From Bacteroidales bacterium (lineage in GTDB: Bacteria; Bacteroidota; Bacteroidia; Bacteroidales; UBA932): DNA of 64,000 nt. Each line of letters opens with the position of its first letter. The stretch's first letter is position 1. Below are positions 1 to 8,976 of this stretch, one piece after another. The notes beneath the pieces were generated by a model, which was given only the letters and a program-made list of their open reading frames with translations, ran no database searches and was not told the DNA's origin. The translations under genes were made by a program, and so were the position numbers. Location: contig JAFRUH010000023.1 of NCBI GenBank assembly GCA_017438975.1, positions 186,001 to 250,000 on the forward strand, written 5' to 3'.

Positions 1-786
1 GCTCGCCCAGAGCAGGTAGACCATGGCCCGAAGTCCGTCTATGGAGACCTGGTCCAACGTCGTATAGCGGATGGAACCCGTCACGGGAATGGATGTATTC
101 GTATTGCCGGAATAGTCCCGGTTGAGATACGGAAGATACTCGTAGGCCTTGTCGCAGTCATCCAGGATCTGCATGACCGTATCGTCAAAGGTCGCACGGG
201 TCAGTTTTGCGGGGTCGGCTTCGGAAATCTTGACCGCCTCCGTCATCAGCGGGACACCGTACAGGACCCCGTCCGTTCCTTTTCCGCCGAAATGCTTCAG
301 CAAAGAGAAATGATACCAGGCACGCAGCCCGTACGCATCTCCTTGCAGGCACCTGCGGAGCAGATTGTCGGATTCAGCGTCCAGGTAATAGTGGGTAGTC
401 ATCCCCAGGTCATCCTTCAAGAACTGGTTGCAGTAATAGATGGCCGTATAATTATTTGTCCACACGGACTCGAACGGACTGTTTCCCAGCGTAACGGAGC
501 CGAGGGAAAACAGGCGGTTGGCATTGCTCTCGCTCCGGAATACCGCATTGTCCGCAAGGGCATCCGAGGCGGCGAAGCGGATTGAGGCATAGGTACGGGG
601 ACGCAGATTATAGGCATGCTCGACCAGGCCACGAACCATCTGAGGATAGTCCGTATAATTCTCATCATTGTAGGTTCCGCTCAATTTGGGCTCCAGAAAA
701 TCGCAGCCACAAGCGAGCCAAAAGAGGCAAACGGCCCCTGGAATTATTCGAAATATAATGCTTTTCATATCATTACGCTTTTTCAT
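1..786 (-). CDS. SusD/RagB-like nutrient-binding lipoprotein (C-terminus off the left edge)
   Basis: This is the N-terminal 262 codons of a SusD-family outer-membrane lipoprotein, which would cap its partner SusC barrel and bind glycan at the cell surface. The translation starts MKKRNDMKSIIFRIIPG, passes a hydrophobic signal with a lipobox-like ACGC (Cys27 or Cys29), and continues with SusD hallmarks: a FLEPKLSGTYND segment after the lipid anchor, TPR-like helices (VWTNNYTAIYYCNQFL), and GDAYGLRAWYHFSLLKHFGG, the classic 'EA..LRA..YF.L...FG' helix. It begins 4 bases after the stop of the upstream SusC gene. An internal ATG at 768 is an alternative start that also keeps the signal peptide. The glycan cannot be inferred. 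Confidence 0.88.
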   Translation of the reverse strand, partial: MKKRNDMKSIIFRIIPGAVCLFWLACGCDFLEPKLSGTYNDENYTDYPQMVRGLVEHAYNLRPRTYASIRFAASDALADNAVFRSESNANRLFSLGSVTLGNSPFESVWTNNYTAIYYCNQFLKDDLGMTTHYYLDAESDNLLRRCLQGDAYGLRAWYHFSLLKHFGGKGTDGVLYGVPLMTEAVKISEADPAKLTRATFDDTVMQILDDCDKAYEYLPYLNRDYSGNTNTSIPVTGSIRYTTLDQVSIDGLRAMVYLLWAS

Positions 787-790
787 ATCC

Positions 791-3607
791 TCAGAAAGTC
801 AGAGTGATACCCGCCATGAAGACCCGAAGCAGCGGACGGCTGGACACCCCGGCATCCGGCGCTTCCGGATCGATGTACCGTACCTTTGTCAATGTCAGCA
901 GGTTTTCCCCTTTGATATCGAAACGTACTTCTTTGAGAGAGCGGTCCAGACGGAAGGTATAGCCAAGGTCCAGGGCCTGGATCTTGAACCAATCCCCTCT
1001 TTCAAGCCAGTAGCTGCTGCTCACGAAATTGTTGGTGGACTTGACATATGAAAGGTTCGGATACATCGGGTCTTTGATAAATGCCGAATAATTGCCGTTC
1101 CCCCATCCGTTCCAGAAAAAGTCTGAATTCTTCATCAGATCGACACCGGTACGACCGGTTCCCACCACCTCGAAGTCAAATCCTTTGTACTCGAAGCCGA
1201 AACGGACCTCATAACTGAATTTCGGGGCCTCATCACCTATCAGCATCTTATCGTTTGCATCGATTGTTCCGTCTCCGTTCACATCCCGGTACATCAGGTC
1301 GCCGACCTTCAGTCCGCTTTTCTCGACATAGGAAGGATTGGCATCGATCTGTTCCTGGGAAGAATACCGGCCGAGGCAGTCGAGCCCCCAGATACCGGAG
1401 GTCGACGTCCCCGTCTTCCGGAGATGCTCATTCCCCGGAGCGAAGAAGTCACTCACGATGGTCTTGTAAATGATGCCGTAATGGCTCGCGTCAGCCGACG
1501 CATGGAGGGCGAAGTCGCCGAACCGGCGATCGTAGCGCAGGGCGACATTGAATCCGGATGCCGCCGTACCGGTGTAGTTGGCATAGGCGTTCATGTCGGA
1601 GAATCCGAAGATGTCCGGCATCGCTCCCGTCGTATTGGCGATGCTGCCGCTCCGTTCCCAGTTGAAATAGTTGAAGGAAATGCCGAAACCGCCCGAGAGG
1701 CCGAGGTCGACCCCCGCATCGATTTCACGCATCGAGCTCCAGGTCAGATCGGGATTTCCGTATTGGGTGGTCGTGGTATTGACAGATGTGCGCGTCGTGT
1801 TCCCGAACCAGTGGGTTGCCGCACCCAGGTTCGTCGGCCCGAACGTATATCCGCTCGCCCGCGAATAAACCATCTCGTACAGATAATGGGATCCGGTTGC
1901 ATCGGAACGCTGGGGAACAATGCCCGCCTGGGCATGCCATTTCAGATGGTCGATCCACCGGATATCCTTCATGAACTCTTCATTCGACATCGTCCAGGAG
2001 ACGCCTGCCGTCGGGAAGAAGCCGAAACGGGAGCCCTTCGCGAAACGGTCCGTACCGGTATACTGTGCACAAAACTCGACGGCATACCTGCCATGATAGG
2101 ACCAGCCCGCATTCCCGACAAAGAAAAGGTACCGCTCAAAATCGGTCTCCGAAGAGTTGAAGGCCCTGTTCAGGTAGGCAGTCATTCCCAGATCAACGGT
2201 GTGGCCTTTGAAAGACTTGTTGTAAGAAAGCCGCTCATACATCGACAGGTTTTCAGAAACGGTCGAGTTCTGAAGACTCCGCGAAGTCGCTTTTTGGCCT
2301 TGGTGCGAGGATATCTCACCAATCCCCTGCTCCTTATCCCAATAATAAGCCAGATAATCATGCGTCATGCCGATATTGGAGAGGACAAAAGAGTTCGTCT
2401 GCAGGCCGGTCCGGGATTTCAAACCGGGAAGGAACCAGGAAAAATCCACATCCAGATGGGCCTGGAAGATTCCTGAACGGGCTTTCCTTGTCACATAACC
2501 TCCTTCAAGCCGTTCGGCATAAGGGTTGGATCCGAATACCTTGGAAACGCCGTATATGGTAACCTGGTCTCCGTTCTCATCGGTTTCCGTGGAGAGCGTC
2601 AGCGGGAAGGCAATACCCGGGACGGAATTATAACTGTGCCAAGATGTGCCGTCTCCCCTGTAAACCCCAAGGAATCCGATGAAAGAAGCTCCGGCTTCGA
2701 TATACCTGCCGATACGGGAGCTCACGCTTCCCGAATAGTTGATCTTGTTATAATCATACCGGTTCGGTCCGTTTTGGTGGTCACCGGAATTGAATCCGTT
2801 GAGGGCGAACGCATACTTGACGATGTTATTGCCGGCCGACAGATTCAGGTTCAGGTTCGAAGACGAGAACATCTTCTTGAAAAGGAGTGCCCTGTAATCG
2901 ACGTTCGGCGTTGTCAGGCTGTAGGGATCCCTCGCCTTGAACCCCTCGATATCCTCGTCGGTATACAGGGGCGCATAACCCGCAGCCGTACGGGCCATAT
3001 TATTATACACGGCATATTCCTCACCCGAAAGCCAGTCGGCGACCCTGTCTATAACCCGGATACCGGATTCAAAAGAAGTCCGGATTCTCAGCGGCTGGTT
3101 ATAGCCGCCTTCATTCGTCCTGATATAAATGGTTCCATCGGTTCCCATCGGCCCGAACTGGGATTTGTCGAGCACGTCGGAGAGAATGGTGACGGACTGG
3201 ATCTGGTTCGGGTCGAGGAGGAGCTGGTTATAGGGGACCAGCATGTCGTCCACGATGGCGACGATTCCCCCAAGCCCTTTCATATTGAAGGTGTATCCCC
3301 CGCCACCCAGGGTATAGGAGCCCATGCTTGCAGAGATGGACGAGAAATAGGATCCTCCATTCTCTATCACCTCCATTCCCGGAACCAAACCGGTAAAACG
3401 GCCTCGAAGATCGCCGGAGACCCGTTTCTGGAGAGCAGGAACCGAAACGGAATGGACCGAACCCGTCATCTGGTCCTGCGCCTTGTAGACATTGTACGGA
3501 AGACTGACCAGCGAGTCAGCCTTCTGCGCTTCCTGGGCTGCAAGAGCGGTCCCTGTCGCACATATTACGACCAGGACTATCATCAATTGTTTGATATACG
3601 TATTCAT
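791..3607 (-). CDS. SusC/RagA-like TonB-dependent outer membrane receptor lacking the N-terminal carboxypeptidase-like domain
   Basis: This 938-residue protein is the second SusC-like transporter of the locus and pairs with the SusD-like gene that follows it. A signal peptide ending ALAAQ leads almost directly to the plug domain (residues about 45-170), where VTILSDVLDKSQFGPMGTDG corresponds to the usual ILKDASATAVYGSRGANG plug motif. The beta-barrel follows, with typical SusC segments such as RFGFFPTAGVSWTMSNEEF, and the chain ends in aromatic TLTF. Unlike the upstream SusC, it has no CarboxypepD-regulatory-like domain with the GxVxDxxGxPLxGA motif, and it is about 120 residues shorter. It starts 10 bases after the preceding SusD stop. 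It probably imports oligosaccharide; the substrate is unknown. Confidence 0.9.
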   Translation of the reverse strand: MNTYIKQLMIVLVVICATGTALAAQEAQKADSLVSLPYNVYKAQDQMTGSVHSVSVPALQKRVSGDLRGRFTGLVPGMEVIENGGSYFSSISASMGSYTLGGGGYTFNMKGLGGIVAIVDDMLVPYNQLLLDPNQIQSVTILSDVLDKSQFGPMGTDGTIYIRTNEGGYNQPLRIRTSFESGIRVIDRVADWLSGEEYAVYNNMARTAAGYAPLYTDEDIEGFKARDPYSLTTPNVDYRALLFKKMFSSSNLNLNLSAGNNIVKYAFALNGFNSGDHQNGPNRYDYNKINYSGSVSSRIGRYIEAGASFIGFLGVYRGDGTSWHSYNSVPGIAFPLTLSTETDENGDQVTIYGVSKVFGSNPYAERLEGGYVTRKARSGIFQAHLDVDFSWFLPGLKSRTGLQTNSFVLSNIGMTHDYLAYYWDKEQGIGEISSHQGQKATSRSLQNSTVSENLSMYERLSYNKSFKGHTVDLGMTAYLNRAFNSSETDFERYLFFVGNAGWSYHGRYAVEFCAQYTGTDRFAKGSRFGFFPTAGVSWTMSNEEFMKDIRWIDHLKWHAQAGIVPQRSDATGSHYLYEMVYSRASGYTFGPTNLGAATHWFGNTTRTSVNTTTTQYGNPDLTWSSMREIDAGVDLGLSGGFGISFNYFNWERSGSIANTTGAMPDIFGFSDMNAYANYTGTAASGFNVALRYDRRFGDFALHASADASHYGIIYKTIVSDFFAPGNEHLRKTGTSTSGIWGLDCLGRYSSQEQIDANPSYVEKSGLKVGDLMYRDVNGDGTIDANDKMLIGDEAPKFSYEVRFGFEYKGFDFEVVGTGRTGVDLMKNSDFFWNGWGNGNYSAFIKDPMYPNLSYVKSTNNFVSSSYWLERGDWFKIQALDLGYTFRLDRSLKEVRFDIKGENLLTLTKVRYIDPEAPDAGVSSRPLLRVFMAGITLTF

Positions 3608-3617
3608 ATCTTATCTA

Positions 3618-5528
3618 TTAATGCCAGGAGGCATTGTTAACAAAGTTGGTCATCGTAATCTCCTCACTGTGGGAGAAAGGCAGGACATACATGCAGTCTT
3701 TCCAGGTTCCCTGGCGAGCAGAAGAAAGATCGCGTCTGGTATACACCTTTCCAAGCGGATGCTCCGCGTCGGGGGGGCAAGTCGAGATGTACATACCCTG
3801 GAGCGTAGCTGTCATTAACTGCGGCGCCGTTTTCCAGCGGCGGATATCGAACCAATAGTGATTGCTCTCAAAAGCCAGCTCTACGCACCGTTCGTTCTGG
3901 ATACGCTCCCGGAAAACCGCTGCGCTGCCTGTATATTCATTCCGGACATCCGCAATGCCGGCACGCCGCCGGATGACATTCACGGCCTCGACCGCGGACA
4001 GATTCACATTGGAATAAGTCGACACCCTCCCGGAGGGGCCGAAGGCCTCATTCACACATTCCGCATAATTCAGGTACAGTTCGGCAAGCCGGACCATGGG
4101 ATCGACGATCGCATGAGCCCCCGAGAAGGAACCGTCATAATACTTTCTGGCATAATAGCCTGTATTGGTATACCCTTCAGTCGCAAGCGCCTGGGTATCC
4201 CATTCGATTCCGAGGGAAACATTGACGCCGTTGAGCGTTGTCCGCGGCCAGGACTTGGCCTCGCTGTCATAATAGATATTGAAGCATCCACCCCCCGAAG
4301 AGATCTTCGCCTGTGCGAAGGCGGGGAGACCGTCGTGGATAATATTCAGGTCCAAGCGGGGGTCACGGTTCCGGTAAGGGGCCTGTTCGTTGTAGCTGCC
4401 AGCAGCCACGGCCGCCGCCCGCTGGGCGCTTGTCTGGAGAGGATATCCGTCGAGGGTTTCAAACCGGTCCACGAAGTTCTGGGTAGGGTGGGTGCCATAC
4501 CCGGTCATGCTTGAAAGGCCGGTACCACGGGTAAGGATGGACGGGATGATGGTGGAGATATTGTTACTGGTATTGGCGAGGGACTGGATATGGGGCCAGA
4601 TCGTCTCGTTCGTAATGGTAACGGTATGGAACATGTCCGTATAACTCTCGATAGGCTGCAGGGTAAAACCGTTCTCCAGAGCGGCGGAAAGGGCGAATGC
4701 ACTCGCTTCTGCCGCCGCTTCCCAGTCGGAGGTTCCCCCCTCGTTGTTCAGCGGACTCGCCGCATACATCAGCGCCCGCGCGCGGAGTGCAAGCGCCGTA
4801 CACCCGCTCGGCAGTTCCAGCTGCTTGGTGCCGGTATTGAGGTTTGCAGGTGTGTTCCGCCGCATATAACCGGCTGCGTTCAGGTATTCATAGGCTTTGA
4901 AGAAGTCCTCCGCCGCCTTTACATAGGTGGTATGGGATGACTCCCTCGGGATGTCCCAGCTTTCGTCTGCCTGGAGGACATGGTCCAGATAGGGAACGCC
5001 TCCGAAGAAACGGCAGAGATTGAAATGGGCGAGCGCCCGGACGAAATAGGCTTCGCCAAGATATTCATTCCGCTCGACATCCGTCCCGTCGATCATCTTG
5101 TCGTAGTTCTCGATCGCCTTGTTGGCCATACGGATGAGCCGCCACATATTATAAGATATCTGCAGGTTTCCGCCCGTCGTCGCAGTCCCGTCGATATAGG
5201 AGTACCGGTCCAGCATGGACTCGGAAAGATTGCATTTCTTGAATTCCGAGGTTGAAGGAGATGTCGGGGCGCCGGTGTCGGCCGCATCGGTCTGGGCCGC
5301 CCAGCTTCCGCCATAGATAAAGATCCTCTCCAGTTCGAACGGATAGGCATATTCCAGTTGGGCGAGCGCTCTGCCAAGGAAGGCGCTCGAACGGGAATAG
5401 GTCGCGAAAACCTGGTCCTCCGTGAGACTCGTCGTTTCTTCATCCAAATCGAGATAATGGCATCCCGAAACGGTCCCCGACAACAGGGCGAAGACGAAGA
5501 TGATTTGGAGTATTCTGTTCTTTTTCAT
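3618..5528 (-). CDS. SusD/RagB family nutrient uptake lipoprotein
   Basis: This is a complete 636-residue SusD homologue. The signal peptide ends with lipobox-like VSGC (Cys23), followed by HYLDLDEETT, the typical post-lipobox SusD start. The TPR-like core includes YLGEAYFVRALAHFNLCRFF, matching the conserved helix in which newly folded SusD proteins carry 'EA.FLRA..YF.L...FG'. The C-terminal part contains IQNERCVELAFESNHYWFDI, matching the family's 'I..ER..EL..EG.R..DL.RW' ending. It lies 12 bases downstream of the first SusC gene and 10 bases upstream of the second, so all four genes are probably one transcript. It should bind glycan at the outer face of the cell with its SusC partner. Confidence 0.93.
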   Translation of the reverse strand: MKKNRILQIIFVFALLSGTVSGCHYLDLDEETTSLTEDQVFATYSRSSAFLGRALAQLEYAYPFELERIFIYGGSWAAQTDAADTGAPTSPSTSEFKKCNLSESMLDRYSYIDGTATTGGNLQISYNMWRLIRMANKAIENYDKMIDGTDVERNEYLGEAYFVRALAHFNLCRFFGGVPYLDHVLQADESWDIPRESSHTTYVKAAEDFFKAYEYLNAAGYMRRNTPANLNTGTKQLELPSGCTALALRARALMYAASPLNNEGGTSDWEAAAEASAFALSAALENGFTLQPIESYTDMFHTVTITNETIWPHIQSLANTSNNISTIIPSILTRGTGLSSMTGYGTHPTQNFVDRFETLDGYPLQTSAQRAAAVAAGSYNEQAPYRNRDPRLDLNIIHDGLPAFAQAKISSGGGCFNIYYDSEAKSWPRTTLNGVNVSLGIEWDTQALATEGYTNTGYYARKYYDGSFSGAHAIVDPMVRLAELYLNYAECVNEAFGPSGRVSTYSNVNLSAVEAVNVIRRRAGIADVRNEYTGSAAVFRERIQNERCVELAFESNHYWFDIRRWKTAPQLMTATLQGMYISTCPPDAEHPLGKVYTRRDLSSARQGTWKDCMYVLPFSHSEEITMTNFVNNASWH

Positions 5529-5540
5529 GATCTTGCCATT

Positions 5541-8500
5541 TTAAAATGAAACGCTGACTCCGCATTTGACCGTTCTCATCAGCGGGAAATACATCGTCGA
5601 TGTCTTGTAGAGCTGAGGAGAGGTCTCCGGCCATTGCGTGAACGTGTAGACGTGGTTGCCGACGAGACTGACCGTCACGCCGTTGATCCCCAGGGCATCC
5701 TTGAGCTTTTTCCCTCTCAGGGTATAACCGAGATAGATTTCCGACAGTTCGAAATAATCCGAGTTCCGCCAGGTCACACCCGGGATGCCGAGGTAGTTCC
5801 AGTTGTTTCCGGTCCACATATAAGTCGTCGTGGCATTGTTCGAGTCGAAGACCACATTCTGGACGGAAGCGTTATGGTGCTGCGGAGTCCAGTAATCGAC
5901 CTCGACTTCATTGAGTTTCAGGTTCGAGTTGTAGAACGGCACGATGAACGACCTGTTCAGCTCACTGTACTGGCCGATCGTACCGGTGCCCGTCACCTTG
6001 AAGGTCAGGTTCTTGTAGCCAAGGGACAGGTTGGCCGAATAGAGACCCGGCGCGTACATGTTCCCCCGCGCTACAAACGTATCGTTGGTACCGTCGATGA
6101 ATCCGTCCGTGGAATAATCCAGATATTTGAACATGCCGAGGGTCTTCCAGGCAGATGCGATGGACGGATATCCATGGACATCGTCGATGTTGTTGAAGAA
6201 TCCTCCGTCAACCCGTTCGATCCCCATCATCTTGGATTCGATGGGGGTCCCTGCGACTTTCTTGTAAGTCACCTCGAACGGAGGATCCGGGTAGGTCACG
6301 ACCCGGTTCTCATTCAGCGATAGAGACCCGCCGATATCATAGAAGAATCCGTTCCGGAAGCTCTTGTGCCAGTTCAGTTCGATTTCGATACCATGCTTTT
6401 TGATGCTGCCGCTGTTGGTCTTTTTGGAGGAAGCGCCCAGCAGCGGGGTGACGACCGGAGCGATCAGCATGTCGTAGCGATACTCATCGAACAGATCGAC
6501 ATTCAGGGTCAGGTCGTCATGGAGCCAGCCCATCTCGAAGCCAAGGTCCTGTTTCCGGGCTGTTTCCCACCGGGCTCCCGTATTGGCCGCAGCCCCTTCT
6601 ACATAGTAATTTCCGCTCTTGGAATAGGAGGTATGGTACAAATATCCGCTTGCCGCCGTATCGTAACCGGTCAAACCGTATGAGTAGCGGATTTTCATCG
6701 TGCTCCACCAAGGCATTGCAGAACGCCAGAACGGCTCCTTGGAAATCGCATAACCGACAGCGGCGGACGGGAAGAGACCGTACCGGTATTTCGGAGCGAA
6801 CTGCTCGCTTCCGGTAACGCCGAAATTCGCCTCGAAAAGATATTTCTTCTTATAGTCCCAGGTAACCCTTCCGACCGCGGATTGATTCCTTCTCGGAGCC
6901 GAAATCCCGGCATTGTACTGTCTTTGGTTGTATACCAGCCGGCCGGTGACATTGTGGTCTCCGAATTTCCGTGCATATTGAAGACCGCCCTGGAGGGTAA
7001 AGGTATAATAGAGGGAATTGGATTTGATCGAGGAGGAAGCGCTCTCCGAGATCGGCGGTTTCGTATAGACCTCCTGCGCTCCGCCGGTCTGGTTGATCCA
7101 GATGTCGGATTCTCCCGCATCATATGCCGTCCAGTCGATCCGCCACTGGGGATAATTCACGCCTCCGGAAGAGGCATTGGATGCACGGGTGGTAATCGTA
7201 GAGAGCGAAACGGTCATGTCCGCCGTGAGGCCTTTCGTGATAAAATCCAGATTCTGCTTGAGAATGATGTCGGAATTGATCGTATATTTTGTATCCTCGC
7301 TCCAGTTATCATTCAGGATATTGGTCATCGGATTAGCGGCGGAACCGGTACCGACTTTCTGGGCGAGACGGACTCCCGTCGCGTCCGGGAAATTCGGGTC
7401 CGGATACTGCTTGAGCGCTTCTTCCGTAAAATATCCGGGGTACATCAAGCCGGAAGCCATATAGGCCGTCGCGAAGATCGTTCCGTCATTGGACGATGCC
7501 TGCGGCGCCTTGTTCATGGTGATCGCTCCTCCGAACTTGAAGGAAAGCACAGTCGAGCGCGTCACGTTCATGTCCATGTTCAAACGGTAGTTGAACCGGT
7601 CGGATGCCCACGTGTTCTGCTTGTATCCGGAGATCAGCTTCAGGGGCGTACTATCGTATGTATAAGAACCTGAAGCAAAATATTTGAATTTCTCCGTACC
7701 GCCGGAAATGTCAAAGTTCGCATTGTAAGTCGGAACGAAGTCTTCGAAGATTTCTTCGAACCAATCGACATCCGGATACCGGAACGGGTCGGACTGCGAC
7801 CGGTATTTCTCAATGATTTCAGACGAGAACTGACTGGAGAAGTTCGATCCGTTGCGATATGCCACATTCGCCGCCTCCAATGTGGTTGCGGCATCGATAT
7901 GACTGGGCAGATCCACGACGGACCGGACACCATACTCAACTTTTGCACGCATTCTCGGCTTGCCGACCGAGCCGGTTTTCGTGGTGACAAGAATAACACC
8001 ATTCGCGCCCTTCGAACCAAAGACAGCCGTTGCGGAAGCATCCTTGAGAATTGAGATGGATTCTATTTCATTCGGATCCAACTCTTCCATCGACCGCTCG
8101 ATTCCGTCAACCATCACCAGCGGGGCATTGTCATTGGCATCGTTGACGGCAGATTCCGAAGTGGCGCCCGTCCAATGGGAGATACCGCGGATCGTAATAC
8201 GCGTCCGCTCCATGCCGAGTCCGGGCACCCCGGAAGGAGAATTGATCTGCAGGCCGGAAACCTTTCCTTTCATCGACGTAATGGCTGAATTGGATCCGGA
8301 AGTGACAAGATCGTCGGAATCGACCTTTGAAATCGAGCCCACCAAACTCTCTTTTGTCTGCACTCCGAATCCGACGACCACGACCTCGTCAAGTTCCGTC
8401 GTTTCCTCCGGCATGGTGATGAAAAGAATCCCATGGTCCTTCACCGGGGCTTCCTGGGTCTGATACCCCATGCTGGTAAAAAACAGGGTCGAACCGACAG

Positions 8501-8726
8501 GGGCTTCGATGCTGAAACGGCCCGTCTGATCTGTAATCGCACCTCCCAATTGGGGATTGTTGTTGACCAATACGGCAGCACCGATTACAGGCTCTCCCTT
8601 ATCATCGACTACTGTTCCCGAAACAGTAACTCTTTGATTTGAAGGCCGATTCTGCCCTAAAACAGGACTGGGCACAGCACAGTACAGCAAAGTCAGAAAC
8701 AACAAATAATTTAATAACCTTTTCAT
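5541..8726 (-). CDS. SusC/RagA family TonB-dependent outer membrane transporter
   Basis: This 1061-residue TonB-dependent transporter is the first gene of the susCD-like operon. A signal peptide ends near VLGQ. A CarboxypepD-regulatory-like domain follows at residues about 33-110 (GTVVDDKGEPVIGAAVLVNN), then a TonB-box-like segment (ELDEVVVVGFGVQTKESLVG) and the plug domain with ISILKDASATAVFGSKGANG. The rest is a 22-strand barrel ending in VSVSF. Length and domain order are normal for the family. The ATG at 8726 is preceded by about 250 bases without a gene. I could not find a convincing TAnnTTTG promoter there, and no dedicated regulator (ECF sigma/anti-sigma or hybrid two-component gene) lies on this side of the operon. 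Confidence 0.95.
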   Translation of the reverse strand: MKRLLNYLLFLTLLYCAVPSPVLGQNRPSNQRVTVSGTVVDDKGEPVIGAAVLVNNNPQLGGAITDQTGRFSIEAPVGSTLFFTSMGYQTQEAPVKDHGILFITMPEETTELDEVVVVGFGVQTKESLVGSISKVDSDDLVTSGSNSAITSMKGKVSGLQINSPSGVPGLGMERTRITIRGISHWTGATSESAVNDANDNAPLVMVDGIERSMEELDPNEIESISILKDASATAVFGSKGANGVILVTTKTGSVGKPRMRAKVEYGVRSVVDLPSHIDAATTLEAANVAYRNGSNFSSQFSSEIIEKYRSQSDPFRYPDVDWFEEIFEDFVPTYNANFDISGGTEKFKYFASGSYTYDSTPLKLISGYKQNTWASDRFNYRLNMDMNVTRSTVLSFKFGGAITMNKAPQASSNDGTIFATAYMASGLMYPGYFTEEALKQYPDPNFPDATGVRLAQKVGTGSAANPMTNILNDNWSEDTKYTINSDIILKQNLDFITKGLTADMTVSLSTITTRASNASSGGVNYPQWRIDWTAYDAGESDIWINQTGGAQEVYTKPPISESASSSIKSNSLYYTFTLQGGLQYARKFGDHNVTGRLVYNQRQYNAGISAPRRNQSAVGRVTWDYKKKYLFEANFGVTGSEQFAPKYRYGLFPSAAVGYAISKEPFWRSAMPWWSTMKIRYSYGLTGYDTAASGYLYHTSYSKSGNYYVEGAAANTGARWETARKQDLGFEMGWLHDDLTLNVDLFDEYRYDMLIAPVVTPLLGASSKKTNSGSIKKHGIEIELNWHKSFRNGFFYDIGGSLSLNENRVVTYPDPPFEVTYKKVAGTPIESKMMGIERVDGGFFNNIDDVHGYPSIASAWKTLGMFKYLDYSTDGFIDGTNDTFVARGNMYAPGLYSANLSLGYKNLTFKVTGTGTIGQYSELNRSFIVPFYNSNLKLNEVEVDYWTPQHHNASVQNVVFDSNNATTTYMWTGNNWNYLGIPGVTWRNSDYFELSEIYLGYTLRGKKLKDALGINGVTVSLVGNHVYTFTQWPETSPQLYKTSTMYFPLMRTVKCGVSVSF

Positions 8727-8930
8727 AAGCGGGTAATTAAATAATCTAAAATCTCAAAATAACACGATCCAAACAGGTATATCCAAAGAATCCGCTGTCG
8801 CGCTATTAAGTATTTGAAAAAATGAGAAAGTACCGGAGATTATGGAGAACAATGTCCCTTACCTCTTACATGTTGCAGACTAATATCAGTTTCCCAAAAG
8901 AAAACGGCAATACAATAAATGTAAATCTGC

Positions 8931-8960
8931 GGGAGAACCCTCGAAAATTTAGGCTCTCCC
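8931..8960 (-). terminator. hairpin downstream of the phosphomannose-isomerase-like gene
   Basis: An inverted repeat with GGGAGA / TCTCCC arms, extended by two further pairs beyond a mismatch, surrounds an AT-rich loop. It begins 16 bases after the stop codon of the minus-strand gene at 8977. On that strand it is followed by a moderately T-rich stretch rather than a clean U-run, so termination is plausible but not certain. The remainder of 8727-8976 shows no gene. Confidence 0.35.
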
Positions 8961-8976
8961 ACCGAAATCAAGCTGA

